A stretch of 64,000 nucleotides of DNA from Eutreptiella sp. 'Long Island Sound 2002' (GCA_964036045.1 OZ038381.1:112642922-112706921), one strand, 5' to 3'. Counted from the stretch's first letter, positions 45,291-56,121 are shown. Notes: generated from the sequence alone by a model not told the origin. Numbers and translations are program-made.

Positions 45291-45645
45291 TATTGCGCAT
45301 GGAGGATTTATATTACCTATTGTACCTATAAGACCCATATCACGCATAGGCTCTATAGCACCTATGCAACGTCTGGGACTCATGTGACCAAAACAACCTG
45401 TGGCACCAATGAGACCCACCCACCTATATGGCATATAGCACCTAAAGACCTACGGGACCAATTAAACCTATAGGAGATGTAGGACATATAGGACATACAC
45501 AACCTATCACAAGTACTGGGCCTATTACAACTGTAGGACCTATAGCACCAACAGGGCCTATGGCATTTACATAAGTTATAAGAGCTATAACACCTCTACC
45601 TCCTATCTGCGGTATAAGACCTATAGGACACATAAGACCTCAATA
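45291..45645 (+). repeat. Degenerate CCTATAGGACC-type minisatellite
   Basis: Words of 9-12 bp such as acctatagg, cctatggc, gacctatagcacc recur with heavy variation. Open frames here show Ile/Gly/Pro repeats only. Confidence 0.6.
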
Positions 45646-45966
45646 TCCAGATGACATGGTGCACTTGATAACTTTGAACTTCATTCCTCTTTGCTCTTTG
45701 ATGAGTTTGCGTGCTTGCCGTATGTGATCACTACTGCACCCAATAGGTAGACCCAAATAATCCCAAAGACATTGCAAAGAAGGCTGCATGATGTTTACCT
45801 TAAACGTGTCTTCCCCGGCCCTTCGCTCATCATGTGTTGCTCAAGAATGTTTATCATGCATTGTGTCTTTTGTTCTTTCACGATTTTTGTCTTAGGGCGC
45901 TTTTGCAGTTTTCCGTCAACTTTGCCTTGATCTTCGATTGACCAACTACCATCCAGTCCACAAAGA
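45646..45966 (+). other. Leader of the Helitron-like element, end not located
   Basis: Unique sequence before the first ATG. A Helitron 5' end starts with TC after a host A; several sites fit, so the boundary cannot be fixed. Confidence 0.3.
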
Positions 45967-47907
45967 ATGACAACGCATTATGGGCTAGTTTGGATGAAAA
46001 ACAGCTGCTTTGCTGCATCCAGTCTCCAATTCCTTGGCACAATCCCACTTTTTGTTGATTGCGTCAGCAGTGACTTGGAATCCAATAAGACAGACCCTCA
46101 AATCCGTCTTGCAGTGGAACACCTTTTGATGGTTTTGATGGAATGTGGTAATGCAGAACTGCCACCCAAATCGCCATACACGTTTGGGAATAGTGATGAT
46201 TGTCACCAACAATTGCGAATTCATGTTGCCCATGCTGCGGAGTACTTAGCTCATTTCCATCCAACACACAACCGGCAACAAGATGTGCATGAATTTCTGG
46301 GCTTGCTGTTAGCATGGATTTGGAAACTTGTATTACCATTGCAAAGTGCAGACGTTCGCACCGAAGTAGAGGCGTCGACTCTCGAATTCCCCTTTGTACC
46401 ACAAGCCATGTCTATAGTAGGCTGTCAAGTTTTTCATTCCATTTCATGCTCAAATTGTCAATATGGCTATTTACAAGTATGCATCGATATTTCTTCTTGG
46501 ACGGTTGGTGTAAGTAATACACAAGGTTTACAAGGTGCTATGCAAAGCTTATTTGCCACAGAAAGTAATGTTGGAAATTGTACCGCTTGTTCGGGAATGG
46601 TGTGCTTGAAGCGTCGAAAGCAATTGACAACGGTATCGCAATATATCATGATACATTTGTCCTTGTTCACTTTCAATGCAGCTACTCAACAACCTTCAAA
46701 GCTACAATGGTCTTATGGGTGCCCATCACATGTCACTATTGAAGATTGTTTCGTGCGCTCACCAAATAAGGTGTTGCATTTGCAATTGATGAGTATCATC
46801 TTACACCGCGGTAGCTCTACCTTGTCGGGTCATTATGTGTGCTTGACTCAACGGGAAGGGTTGTGGTACGCCTGCGACGATGAAGGTGTCGCACTTGTTG
46901 AGGCACCCAATCAATGGCTTCTCAACAATGACGACTTCACACCATACATGTATATGTTCAAAACCACAATTCAAGATTTGAACAATGCCCATCCAAGTGA
47001 CGAAGGTATCCAAACCAGTCTATACGAAAAGGGCATACACAGAAGGAAAGGTTGTCAAGCAATACACAACTACACATTGAGTGCACTTGACCAAATGTCC
47101 AACAAGGATTCTGAATCGGTACATGATTGCACATTCAGTGCAACTGAGAACATGTCCAACATGTTTGGTGACAATTGCACTAGTCAAGAACGCCGACGTG
47201 GGAATGATGAGTCAATGCATGACTGGGCAACGAGTGCGGCTGACTACTTGTCTTATGAATCCAACGAAACTTGCAATGATCAAGATGATGCCTGTTCCAG
47301 CAAGTCGCATTGCACAACAACTACATCCGACGACTCAAATGAAAGTGGAAGCACCCAAATGTCTGTGCCCAGTACTAGGTCGGGGTCACCAGCTAATGTG
47401 GATCAAACATCTGACTTTGAATTCACCACTATGCTAGCAACTCTTCCTTCATCACTATCACCATCCCCACTGGCTAAAGTGCAATGCTTCATTGACGTTT
47501 TATCTGCCGAACTGTCGCCATTTCCCACAATACCATGGGCTTTCCAAAACAGTTTGGATGAATTGAAATCTAATGGAATTGTTCTACCACAAAAGCGTTG
47601 TGCTTTTCGTAGTTGCACGTGGCAAGAAGATGACGAGGCTAGCTCAATCGAACATGTGACGGGCCACCACAAAGCATCTTTTGCCCACGTTGACCAATTG
47701 TCACATGCTTGTATCACGATGCAAGATGCATACCATTTGTACCAAGAAGCCATTGCCCACATTGAACGTCAGCGCATGCCCTTGGTTGGTTTTGCAATTG
47801 ACCGTCGCATTACTGTTTCATTCGCGCAGCGCTACCAAGATAAAAACATTATATCACTCGTATGTAGCATTTGTGCACAAATTCATAAACCCCTGCCCCA
47901 AAAATAA
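45967..47907 (+). CDS. Ubiquitin-specific protease (C19) of the Helitron-like element
   Basis: 646 codons from an ATG that places the catalytic box almost at the N-terminus. Cys box GLVWMKNSCFAASSLQ (Cys about residue 14), QQDVHEFL box at about 103-110, paired cysteines of the zinc-ribbon fingers (CSNC near 160 and CTAC near 203), and the His box STLSGHYVC near 289 followed by LWYACDDEGV with the catalytic Asp. This is a complete USP core of about 330 residues and should cleave ubiquitin or a ubiquitin-like protein from substrates. The C-terminal 310 residues are acidic and Ser/Thr-rich with weak internal repeats (VHDCTFSATENMSN and variants) and end in CSICAQIHKPLPQK. The last residues and the stop are supplied by the transposon inserted at 47888. 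Host USP genes are usually longer at the N-terminus; the position inside the element argues for a transposon role. Confidence 0.85.
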   Translation: MTTHYGLVWMKNSCFAASSLQFLGTIPLFVDCVSSDLESNKTDPQIRLAVEHLLMVLMECGNAELPPKSPYTFGNSDDCHQQLRIHVAHAAEYLAHFHPTHNRQQDVHEFLGLLLAWIWKLVLPLQSADVRTEVEASTLEFPFVPQAMSIVGCQVFHSISCSNCQYGYLQVCIDISSWTVGVSNTQGLQGAMQSLFATESNVGNCTACSGMVCLKRRKQLTTVSQYIMIHLSLFTFNAATQQPSKLQWSYGCPSHVTIEDCFVRSPNKVLHLQLMSIILHRGSSTLSGHYVCLTQREGLWYACDDEGVALVEAPNQWLLNNDDFTPYMYMFKTTIQDLNNAHPSDEGIQTSLYEKGIHRRKGCQAIHNYTLSALDQMSNKDSESVHDCTFSATENMSNMFGDNCTSQERRRGNDESMHDWATSAADYLSYESNETCNDQDDACSSKSHCTTTTSDDSNESGSTQMSVPSTRSGSPANVDQTSDFEFTTMLATLPSSLSPSPLAKVQCFIDVLSAELSPFPTIPWAFQNSLDELKSNGIVLPQKRCAFRSCTWQEDDEASSIEHVTGHHKASFAHVDQLSHACITMQDAYHLYQEAIAHIERQRMPLVGFAIDRRITVSFAQRYQDKNIISLVCSICAQIHKPLPQK

Positions 47908-48420
47908 GAACTGGCCCCAAACTAAGAACCGCCCCAAAAATAAGAACCGCCTGGGGCTTTCCACCGAGCGGGTCAAAAATAAGAACCACCTTGGACACAA
48001 GCAAGACAAACGCGGGGAACACTGAAGAGTTTTTTTTGCATCAGTTACTTGCGGAAATACGAAGTGATGGTAGCTTGGCGCTTTGCTGGTGGCAGGTTGA
48101 AGACAGGATCAGGTTCAGGCATCTGGAGTAGGCAGCTCACTCTCCGCAACGTCCACAATGAGTCTTGCCAGATCAGCCTCCGCAGGCTCAATCAACTGCT
48201 CAATCACCTCCATATCCGAGTCCTGAGATGAGTCTGATTTTTCCACGTCAATGGAGTCCGCACACTGTGGGTGCAAGCCATCAAAAATGTCCATTTTTTC
48301 TGAAGGCAGGAGGAGGTGTCAAACGCAATAAGAACCGCCCCCAAAAATAAGAACCCCCCCTGCTACCGCCACCAACTGGGTCAAAAATAAGAACCAGTTC
48401 CTATTTTTGGGGCGGGGGTT
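47888..48420 (-). mobile_element. Pogo/mariner-like non-autonomous element, TA flanked
   Basis: About 533 bp between TA dinucleotides (47886-47887 and 48421-48422). Both ends begin AACCCC, then T or C, then GCCCCAAAAATA, followed by a second 8-base stretch with one mismatch (about 26 bp of terminal inverted repeat). A TA target duplication is the Tc1/mariner/pogo hallmark. Motif CCCCAAAAATAAGAACC or close variants recur four times at the left (47895-47990) and three times at the right (48328-48398), probably transposase-binding sites. The interior carries an antisense coding remnant. It lies between the protease and Rep genes. Confidence 0.72.
48045..48294 (-). pseudogene. C-terminal remnant of a pogo-like transposase with PIP-box-like end
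   Basis: On the minus strand an acidic frame starts at 48294 (MDIFDGLHPQCADS, then SDSSQDSDMEVIEQ) and stops at 48115. An overlapping frame starting at 48122 reads VFNLPPAKRQATITSYFRK and stops at 48045. QATITSYF fits the PCNA-interacting PIP box (Q-x2-hydrophobic-x2-aromatic-aromatic), with basic residues on both sides. Drosophila Pogo transposase is known to bind PCNA through such a C-terminal box. The catalytic DDE domain is absent. Either the remnant is internally deleted or the end is kept for binding. Confidence 0.5.
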
Positions 48421-48444
48421 TAGTGTGGCTCAAGTTTAGCTCAT

Positions 48445-50349
48445 TTGTCCAACGCACGCCTTGGCGCAAAGGGAAATGTCACTTGTTTTTCTCTACCATG
48501 GGAGGAAATCCTCCAAACATTTTCCCAAAACGGTGGAAGGAATCATTTACCCAGATTAGGTGAACATTTGGCTGGCCTCGTGCAAGTGGTTGTCGAAAGT
48601 CACACGCACGATGACACGGCATTAGTTGTACAGCACGGGCACGTGCGTCGTGCTGTGGCCGTACACTTGATAGCATGTATGATTGAGCGCAACCGCCCAG
48701 TGTACGTGGGTATAAATATGGTTGACATTGAACGACGATCAACACTCCTTCCGGTTGATGGCATCCCTCCCGAGATAATACGGGGCATAGTGCCTCACAA
48801 GAATGGCCCTGACCTTCATGACGGAAAGGCCGCGTTACCTCACGAGCACGGACGCTCCATTGATGGCAACATATTTCTGTCCCATGTTAACGGCGTACAA
48901 TTGGATAAATACTCCAATTCCGCCGTTGACATCAATGAAGGACGTATACAACGTATCCAATCCGTTGAAGAAGCCTTGAATTTCCCTACCGCGAAAGATG
49001 ACATGTCATCACACGAGTATGAAGTGGAGAGCATAAATTCCACTCCTCCAAACCTTTCTTCGCATATAAGTGCCATGTCGGGGCAAGAATATGAAATGCA
49101 AAGTGTGGATTCCACAAAGACAAATGTTTCTACACAAAGAAGCCATTATGGGGACAAACAAACTAACACCACTAGTGAACAGGCAGTTGATAGTGAGACA
49201 CTACAAGATAGCATTGATTCCTTTTGCATTCGAACTGGAACCACCATGCAAGACCAACTACACCCAAGCTTCATAATAATTGCTTTTGCGTTCTTATTTG
49301 AGTTTGGTGTTGGTAGCCCCGATTTACGCAATCGTTCGCAATGGAGACGTGACTCCAATGCACCCGGAGTTGACTTCCGACAATTCGCAGCAGCTTTAGT
49401 GCGTCGTATTGAAGGTCAATTTAGGAGGGATTGGATTTTTGTGTTTGCTGCGTGGAACTTGATTTTCCGATCTGTGATTAATCTTTCTCGATACATTTTC
49501 AAAGGAAGGCTTTGTGATGGTACTACTTTGGAGTCTGAGCAAATTACAGCAGAACAATATTGTAATGCAAGCAAAGCAATAACAGCAAGTTTGACCGGAA
49601 GCTACCTCACCACACATGGTTCTCTTCGCCGAGTAAATGGCGACTTGTCAAAAGTTCCCTTTGTGCCAAATTTACCGCCCCTAGTTAGAGACATCTTGCA
49701 AAATGTACAAAATGTTTCTACGCGCATAGAAGGCACACATGAGGTGCGCCGCTTGATGCGACATGAAATCCAAGCCTTCCGTGTTTTGTATGGAGCCCCT
49801 CTCATCGTCACATTTTCTCCTAATGAGAGACACAACACGCTCATGCTTCGCCTATGGAGGACAGGCCAAAATGATCCGGTTCGCATAGCTCAACCATGGT
49901 TGAGACAATGGGGAGGGCATGCACATCCATCTCTTGAATTACCAATTGACTCATTGATTTCGGCTTTGCCATCATATGAACAACGCAAGCTGATGCTCTC
50001 CCAAGACCCCCTGGCTTGCATGTCCGCATTTCGCATTATAGTGCGTTTGGCAATGTCCACCATCTTTGGTGTTCGTGTGTGTCTTTGCTGTCCACGGTGC
50101 AACTCTCCAATGAAAAAATCCGCATGCCAAAACATCTTTGGTTCAGTTGCCTCTAGCGAAGGTGGATTCATTGGAAGGTTAGATGCCTGTTTAGGGAGCA
50201 TTGAGAACCAGAAAGAAGGGGTTCCACACATTCACTGGTTGTTATGGCCCCGATGTTTGAGTCAATTCTCCTCAATACACAATACAGGACATCTCTTTGT
50301 TAATCAAAAAGGAAGGCGAAAAGTTAGTAAAGCAATACACTGCTTATAA
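48445..50349 (+). CDS. DUF6570-like plus Helitron Rep-like domain
   Basis: 634 codons, with the true start unclear because the pogo-like insertion lies just upstream. Residues about 8-115 (LGAKGNVTCFSLPWEEILQ, LPRLGEHL, VRRAVAVHLIACMIERNRPV) match the pattern of DUF6570, which precedes Rep in many eukaryotic Helitrons. A variable linker with two copies of an MSxxEYExxSxxS motif follows. Residues about 420-600 resemble Helitron_like_N: FRVLYGAPLIVTFSPNERH, QRKLMLSQDPLACMSAFRI, then EGVPHIHWLLW with the H-x-H metal-binding pair of HUH nucleases near residue 593. The HUH enzyme would nick and join single-stranded transposon ends. The frame is lost near 50300-50349; coding continues in the next frame. 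Confidence 0.75.
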   Translation: MSNARLGAKGNVTCFSLPWEEILQTFSQNGGRNHLPRLGEHLAGLVQVVVESHTHDDTALVVQHGHVRRAVAVHLIACMIERNRPVYVGINMVDIERRSTLLPVDGIPPEIIRGIVPHKNGPDLHDGKAALPHEHGRSIDGNIFLSHVNGVQLDKYSNSAVDINEGRIQRIQSVEEALNFPTAKDDMSSHEYEVESINSTPPNLSSHISAMSGQEYEMQSVDSTKTNVSTQRSHYGDKQTNTTSEQAVDSETLQDSIDSFCIRTGTTMQDQLHPSFIIIAFAFLFEFGVGSPDLRNRSQWRRDSNAPGVDFRQFAAALVRRIEGQFRRDWIFVFAAWNLIFRSVINLSRYIFKGRLCDGTTLESEQITAEQYCNASKAITASLTGSYLTTHGSLRRVNGDLSKVPFVPNLPPLVRDILQNVQNVSTRIEGTHEVRRLMRHEIQAFRVLYGAPLIVTFSPNERHNTLMLRLWRTGQNDPVRIAQPWLRQWGGHAHPSLELPIDSLISALPSYEQRKLMLSQDPLACMSAFRIIVRLAMSTIFGVRVCLCCPRCNSPMKKSACQNIFGSVASSEGGFIGRLDACLGSIENQKEGVPHIHWLLWPRCLSQFSSIHNTGHLFVNQKGRRKVSKAIHCL

Positions 50350-51550
50350 AAGTTACGTTTGTCAGGAGGTATATCATTATTTATGTGGTTTCCACATGCG
50401 CAGGAAAATACTAGAAGATGACTGGCCGGAATATGACTCGACATTCTCCTTCCTTTTCCGCTCTCCTTTATGCTCATTGGTTACGGATACAGCATCGGAT
50501 GATACGGCTATGGTGCATTTATGGAACGTTCACTATTGCAAGGAAGCCCAAACAAATTTGGAACATTGGAACCACCACATCCATCCATTGGCTAACACTG
50601 ATTACCCAAAGGCTCGTCGACTTTTGGCAGGGTGTGTCCGTAAAGGTGAACCAAATGTTTGCAAGCATCGCTTTCCCCGTGACAAGGAGCTCGTGCCCGA
50701 AGCTCCTATATTGTGCTACGGACTGGCTTGTCAATTTGGGTCGAAGGATACGGGTCAACGTAATGCATTAGGGTCATTGCATGGGCCGTGAAACTGTAGT
50801 TGGCTCAATGGCACACATCCACTCCTAACCTCTTTGCTCCGTTGTAATAGTGATGTTCAAGTTCTCTATCGCTGGCCGATTTGTCTAGAAACCCATTCCA
50901 AATTTTGCACTACTCCAGATACATGTTTGAACGAACTGGCAACAAGCAACACTACAACTGAAATTGCTCTTCAATTAGCACCAGACAGTGCCATTAGGTA
51001 TTTCTCTGATTAGGTTGCGAAAGGAACTCCTATTGCAACAAGGGAGATTAGTAGATGGTTCCGTGGGCATGACAATTTATCCAATGACCTTCAAAAAACA
51101 AAACGTCCCAATAGCATACAATACATTGCAAGACGGCATACGCACCGTTTCTTGAGCGACACGTTAGCCCGGGGGCACCGCACGTGGAGCTGTTGATGTT
51201 GTGAACTTGATGTGCAATCGTCGTCAAGATGATGTAACCGCCGCGGAGTGTGTGAAGACAGCAATAACAACCACTTTTGCCGGGTACAAATTTGTTTCAT
51301 TGTTAAAACGCAAAAATGGAAATCGCCCAACAAAAAGAATTGCAGATAAAGTTCTTTTCCGGGTCTCGCGCACAGGTAAAGCTGCTTCACTACAAGCTGT
51401 TCCGGATTTGGCGATGATGTACGGCTATCGTGGGAAGGACCCAGGAGTACATTGGCTAAGCCCTTATGAGTTCGTGTCTCGTTGGAGACTAGTTCCCGTG
51501 TCTTTTCTTATCAACCCAAGACTGGCGGATGGTGATCCAAAGTACCATGG
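50297..51550 (+). pseudogene. Continuation of the Rep-helicase protein, broken
   Basis: Frame 2 from 50297 reads LVKQYTAYKSYVCQEVYHYL (candidate Rep tyrosines), LEHWNHHIHPLAN, EPNVCKHRFPRDKEL and QRNALGSLHGP. There TGA (50789-50791) replaces an expected Arg, followed by NCSWLNGTHPLLTSLLRCNS. A TAG follows at 51011-51013. After a shift in the run cccggggg near 51175 frame 0 reads ARGAVDVVNLMCNRRQDDVT, AAECVKTA and DPGVHWLSPYEFVSRW, up to the hAT insertion after DPKYH. The order matches the central region of PIF1-containing transposon proteins of dinoflagellates and other algae as I remember them. The TGA could be a CGA to TGA transition. Confidence 0.72.
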
Positions 51551-51642
51551 CAGCTATGTGTATAAGGTCTGATGTCTGATGCCTGATAAGGGATGTTGTG
51601 TGTGCGGTCTGTCCACGAAGATGTCTGATAATCTTATGTACT

Positions 51643-51925
51643 GGAGGTGGGTCTAGGGGTCCAATGCCCCCCCCCCCGCCATTGTCCACACCAAATTCTT
51701 CACAGGAAACCCCCCCCCACCCATCCACCCCCCACCCATCCCCCCCCCCCACTATCGGGTGCTTTCCAGCCTCCCTCCCCCCCCCCAACGAGAAAAGGCG
51801 CCACAGAAAACACAGACCCCCCTGTTTGGAAAGCAATTGCACACCTGTTGTTGACAGTAGTGTATGTGACAACTTCAATTTGATTCTGATTTTGGTTGTT
51901 TGAGGAGACAATTTGTTTGTGTACT
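51643..51925. repeat. hAT subterminal inverted repeat, left arm
   Basis: Its complement matches 59018-59275 over about 270 bp, including GTACACAAACAAATTGTCT, GAAGTTGTCACATACA, CAACAACAGGTGTGCAATTG, AGCACCCGATAGTGGGGG, AATTTGGTGTGGACAA and several C or G runs of differing length. Confidence 0.88.
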
Positions 51926-51927
51926 TT

Positions 51928-52000
51928 GGGAAAGGGGAAAGGGGAAAGGGGAAAGGGGAAAGGGGAAAGGGGAAAGGGGAAAGGGGAAAGGGGAGAGGGG
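51928..52000 (+). repeat. GGGGAAA heptanucleotide repeat
   Basis: About nine units of ggggaaa beginning near 51931, followed by two variants (ggggagaggggaaaa). Pure purine strand. Minus-strand Phe/Pro/Leu frames here are artefacts. Confidence 0.92.
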
Positions 52001-52247
52001 AAAATGTGGGACCAGGAAAAGTGGGAAAATTGAACAACCACCACACAAAAAAGCCAAATGGGAAACATCTCAAGGGATTGCATCATGACCATTGCAATCA
52101 GCATCAGTTAAATTCAGATCCACAAATAAAATGGTCGTGGTAATGCCACAGAACATCAAATCAAATGTGCAAACAGGGAAAATGGGAAAAATCTTCGAAG
52201 ACGGCACACAACAACAAAAGGGCACATGCAAATACGTGGGCATCCTC

Positions 52248-55200
52248 TCATTCATCAATGAGTCCATCCATGTCATCCACTGGCTGCGAGCAACTGGGCT
52301 GGGAGCTGCTTGGTGGTGCCGCAGAACGGGTGACACGGTCCGTGTCCGGCACAAAGGCATCCCATTCTTCCAATAATGGCAACGCATTCTGCGTAGCAAG
52401 GTCCCGCAGTTCCTGCCGATCGCTGTTACCTGCCACCTTCACACCAAGCACATCCAGACAGTTCAACAGCGCCCCCTTTGACCAATCACGCAGCCTACCA
52501 TTCTGCGTGGCCATCACCAATTTCGCCTGCATCCTGGCCACACCACGCCTCTTATTTGGCTTCCGTGGTGTGGCCAATTCGTCTGCACTATTGTTCTCCC
52601 CCTCATCACAGACATCATCTACAACATTCACCACCACGTTCCCACAAGGACGTGGACTTGCGCAAAAGCATGCATGGCACACCGGACATGTATTGCACCA
52701 GATGCGAACCTCCTTCTTGCATGTGGCACACTCCATACCTCTGCGAAAAGTGATGAAGTCATGGTTGCCAGCATGCGAGTCAGGGGTCCCATCAGGTGCA
52801 ACAATGCTGACCACATCTGCCTGGTGCTGTTCTGTACCCTTTCCTGAGGGTGCCGTTGAGCTCAGTGGTGTACCCGGCCCTCCAAAGAAGGGCAGGCTGT
52901 CACCATCATCAGCCAGTGCTTCATTACCTTGCAGACATTGAAGCATTGCAGCCTCCACAGATTCTCTGTCCCCTACCTTCTTTGAAACCCTCTGTCTTGG
53001 GCGCAGATCGAAGCGTGCATGGGCAGCCAGGTGGCGTGCCACTGCAACGCCTTGTCCCTTTGCCCATTGCTGTAAAGGGGGCAAGTTGGAATGCAATGCC
53101 ATGCACATGCTCAGGACATGTGTCTCCATAGTGTCATGCATACTACTGCAGAACCTCCCACGCAAAGAGATGGCACGCTCTACTGCAGCTTCAGCGGGGC
53201 AATATGTTCGCAATAATGCGAGAACGCGCCACACATTCCCCCACTGTGCATGTGCCCTTTCAGGTGCCAGTGCCTCCCACATCTTGGACATTTGCACAGT
53301 TGCAAAGTGCTGCACCATGTGCTCCTTAAGGCCTTCCCACTCTACCAAGGCACGGTCACAGTTCACATTGGCTGCACCCAACTCTTCTTGGTGTGAAGTC
53401 ATGAACTGACGCAACTGCTCCACCCCATATGCAGCACGCTCATTGACCGGGAGGGCAACGAAACGGCCATGGTCCAACAAGACTGCGCACTCCAACACCC
53501 CCCTAGGGTCAATGGTTGCCTGCCCCTCCTTGATGCCTGCAAGCAACACATCGGTCACTGCACGCGCCTGAACGCCTGGAAAAGGAGGGGTTGTTGCACA
53601 CTTCTGCCCACCTGAATCAAACTGGACCAACTGCACACCACGCCACGCACCAGTTACAATCTGCTCCTTGAATTGCAACCACCCTGGACCCTCCTCGCGA
53701 GCCACCCTCTGCAACCGGGCTTCTAGCATACCTGTTGCAGTGGCTAAGTGTGCACCAGTGGGCGCACGTAGTTGTGCCACACTGTTAAAACACCGCATGC
53801 CATGCACGATGTCCCCGTAGACCACCCCCCATGCAAGCAAACTGGCATCATGGCAGTCCTCCCACACATCCTCCTCCTTGGTAGAATGCTGCACCTTGGA
53901 ATCCAAGTGTCGTGCCACCCAAGGGACATTGGCCAAAAAAGCAGTGTTGCGCCGTGCATGCGCCTGTGACCACCTGATGCGATGACTTGTGGGGATGAGC
54001 TGCAAGCCACTACGTTTATCCTGCACATGCCTTTGCACATACTTTTGCAACTCCTTCCACTGCCGTGCCCCATTGTACAAGCCTCGTTGCCGATTGACGG
54101 CCGCCAAGTAATCAACATGGGTTGGGCCAGCAGCCTCCAATGCAAGACCCAACTTGCGTTGCAACACATGGCACGGCTCACCCAAGGGTGTCATCAACAC
54201 TAACCACTTCCCAATCAAGGCGAACACATTGCTCTCAATGTGTGAGACATCAACAACCTGCCGCGCACTGGCACCCCGCACACCAAGGTTAGAAGCCCCG
54301 TCTTCTGCAAAGGTCACTACCCTCTTTGCCCACCAATCACGTTCAGGAATTCAGGACATCGGGACGCATTCTAGCTGCGTTGCAACCTCATGCGCATCAC
54401 CACAGGCCACATCCACCACACCAAGGAACACCTCACACATGCCCCCAGGGCCAGTCCCCGGTAAAATAAGCAGAATGGCGTACTCATTGATGCGATGCCT
54501 CTGCCTATCCGAGCCGTCAAGCAACACTGCAATGAACGTTGCTCGGAATAGGGCATGCGTTACCTCATCCTGCATGGCATCATGCATTGCGGCAACAGCC
54601 TTCTCAACTATCCACCGCCGTGATGCATGGTGCCCAGGGGCGGATGTCAGAGAACAGTGCAGAAGGATGCGCTCACTTATGGCACGGATGGAAGTGCACA
54701 TGCGTAACCCTATATACACCTCAACCAACCGTGACAGAATGGCTGCCTCAGCATCCGACACTGCCACACCAATGTCCATGGCTTCCCCCCTGACGAACAC
54801 AACGGTCGCTCCCACCACCACAGCTGTGGCACCAGCAGTGGGGCACAACGCGCGATACCGCTCTGCACAATGCAGCTTGAAACTGTCCTCAGCCAATCGG
54901 TGGTGGTGCCCTGGCCTATGCAGATTCTTTCGGTTTGATGTTGTGCCACGTGATAACCCCAAGTGGCTTTCCAACACCTCCTTCCGCCACGTTTTTGGGC
55001 CGGAGGTCTTCATGCGCATCCCTACAGCATATGTTCCCAATACCAGGGCTTGACTTTTCTTAGGGGGACGCGCCACCCCAGGAATGCCACACACTTTTGC
55101 CCACGCACAACACACACACTCAACACCCCAACTTGTCGTGAACTGATAATGCCAATGAGCGGCTACGAACATTTGTAGTGTCTTTGGACCACTGTCCAGT

Positions 55201-55832
55201 TGCATGGGAGTGGCCTGCATCAACACGCACAATGCGTCCTTCCCCGATGCGGCCAATGCAACAGACCTCAATCTGTCTTGCTCGACTGATTGTGCCACTG
55301 AGGATTGTGACATGCCATGCTTTGCATGCCGCGCATCCCACTCTTTTGCATGCCGTGCTCTCAGTTGCATCTGGTGTGCTTCAACACGCACTCTCAGATG
55401 CCTTGCCACTCGCACCTTGCGCTTCTGCAGCAACTGTGCAACTGCCTCAACGAATTCTGAGGACGTCTGTAGCGGCGCCCCGGCAGCCACACACATCTCA
55501 TTAGGCATGCTCTGGGCATGCGTACTCATGTCCCCTACCCTTGAAGCACTCTGTGTTGCAGTTGGGGAAGGGGGGGGTGCGCCTTGTGCCAGCGCCATGG
55601 CTAGCACAGAGGCGTCCATAGGCACGCTCTGGGCATGCATAGGCCTGTTCCTGATGTACCCCACCCTTGATGCACCCTGTGTTGAAGGAGGGGTGGGGGG
55701 GGACGCACCTGGTGCCAGCGCCATGGCTGGCACCGAGGTGTCAGTAGGTACGCTCCGGGCATCCCGTGTCTGACCAGGGGCCGGCGGTCCTGTCCGTTGG
55801 GAGGCACGCTGCGACACGTCTGGTACAACCAA
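52248..55832 (-). pseudogene. hAT-superfamily transposase with one in-frame TGA
   Basis: One minus-strand frame of about 1190 codons interrupted only by TGA at 54351-54353. N-terminal half: Pro/Ala-rich leader with two copies of MALAPGASPP/MALAQGAPPP, then a Cys/His segment (GVECVCCAWAKVCGIP, later LESHLGLSRGTTSNRKNLH) resembling a BED-like finger. The first catalytic Asp is in FIAVLLDGSDRQRHR (54.5 kb) and the second in VVTFAEDGASNLGVRG just after the TGA. CPAEAAVERAISLRGRFCSS near 53.17 kb matches the hAT C-terminal dimerisation motif. C-terminal additions are a Cys cluster (CATCKKEVRIWC, CPVCHACFC) and a SAP-like helix pair (WSKGALLNCLDVLGVKVAGN) that may bind DNA. It catalyses cut-and-paste transposition. 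The TGA would truncate it between the two catalytic aspartates unless read through. Confidence 0.78.
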
Positions 55833-56121
55833 ATCTGTCCGTTTCGGTTGGATAGCAGAAACGTCGCCTTTCGCGGGTCGGGGGGGGGGGATTCATGGCC
55901 TTCACCGTGGTGTCGTTACACAACCACCACCTGTCGTTGAAAACGACATGCACCACAAAGTGACCCTCCTCCCTCGTCGCTCCAATGTGCAACACCATGG
56001 CATGCAAGGACCATTGCCACCCCAGGCAATCGAGAAACTCATGGTCCACAACCAACTTGTACTCCTGCTGGTTGTGGACATGTAACCCCACGACCTCGTT
56101 GTACACCACCGATGTATACAT
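55741..56121 (-). CDS. Ubiquitin-protease-like C-terminal segment in the hAT element
   Basis: The minus-strand frame reads VVYNEVVGLHVHNQQEYKLV, then WSLHAMVLHIGATREEGHFV and NDRWWLCNDTTV. The order Y.L....H.G....GHF, then W....D..V matches the His/Asp half of USP-type cysteine proteases, as in the Helitron-like protease at about 46.8 kb (ILHRGSSTLSGHYV, LWYACDDEGV). No clear catalytic Cys box was found upstream, so activity is doubtful. The Cys-rich frame at 56138-56560 may be its N-terminal half in another frame. Alternatively the similarity is limited to the His box. Confidence 0.45.
   Translation of the reverse strand: MYTSVVYNEVVGLHVHNQQEYKLVVDHEFLDCLGWQWSLHAMVLHIGATREEGHFVVHVVFNDRWWLCNDTTVKAMNPPPPTRERRRFCYPTETDRFGCTRRVAACLPTDRTAGPWSDTGCPERTY

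Noticed and set aside
45967-47907. The USP as an ordinary host deubiquitinase gene
   Set aside because: It has no introns, lies next to the co-oriented Rep-PIF1 frames between satellites and transposons, and has a very short N-terminus. Not fully excluded.
51489-52104. Minus-strand Phe/Pro/Leu-rich frames near the left hAT end
   Set aside because: Translation of the GGGGAAA repeat and C runs in the subterminal inverted repeat.
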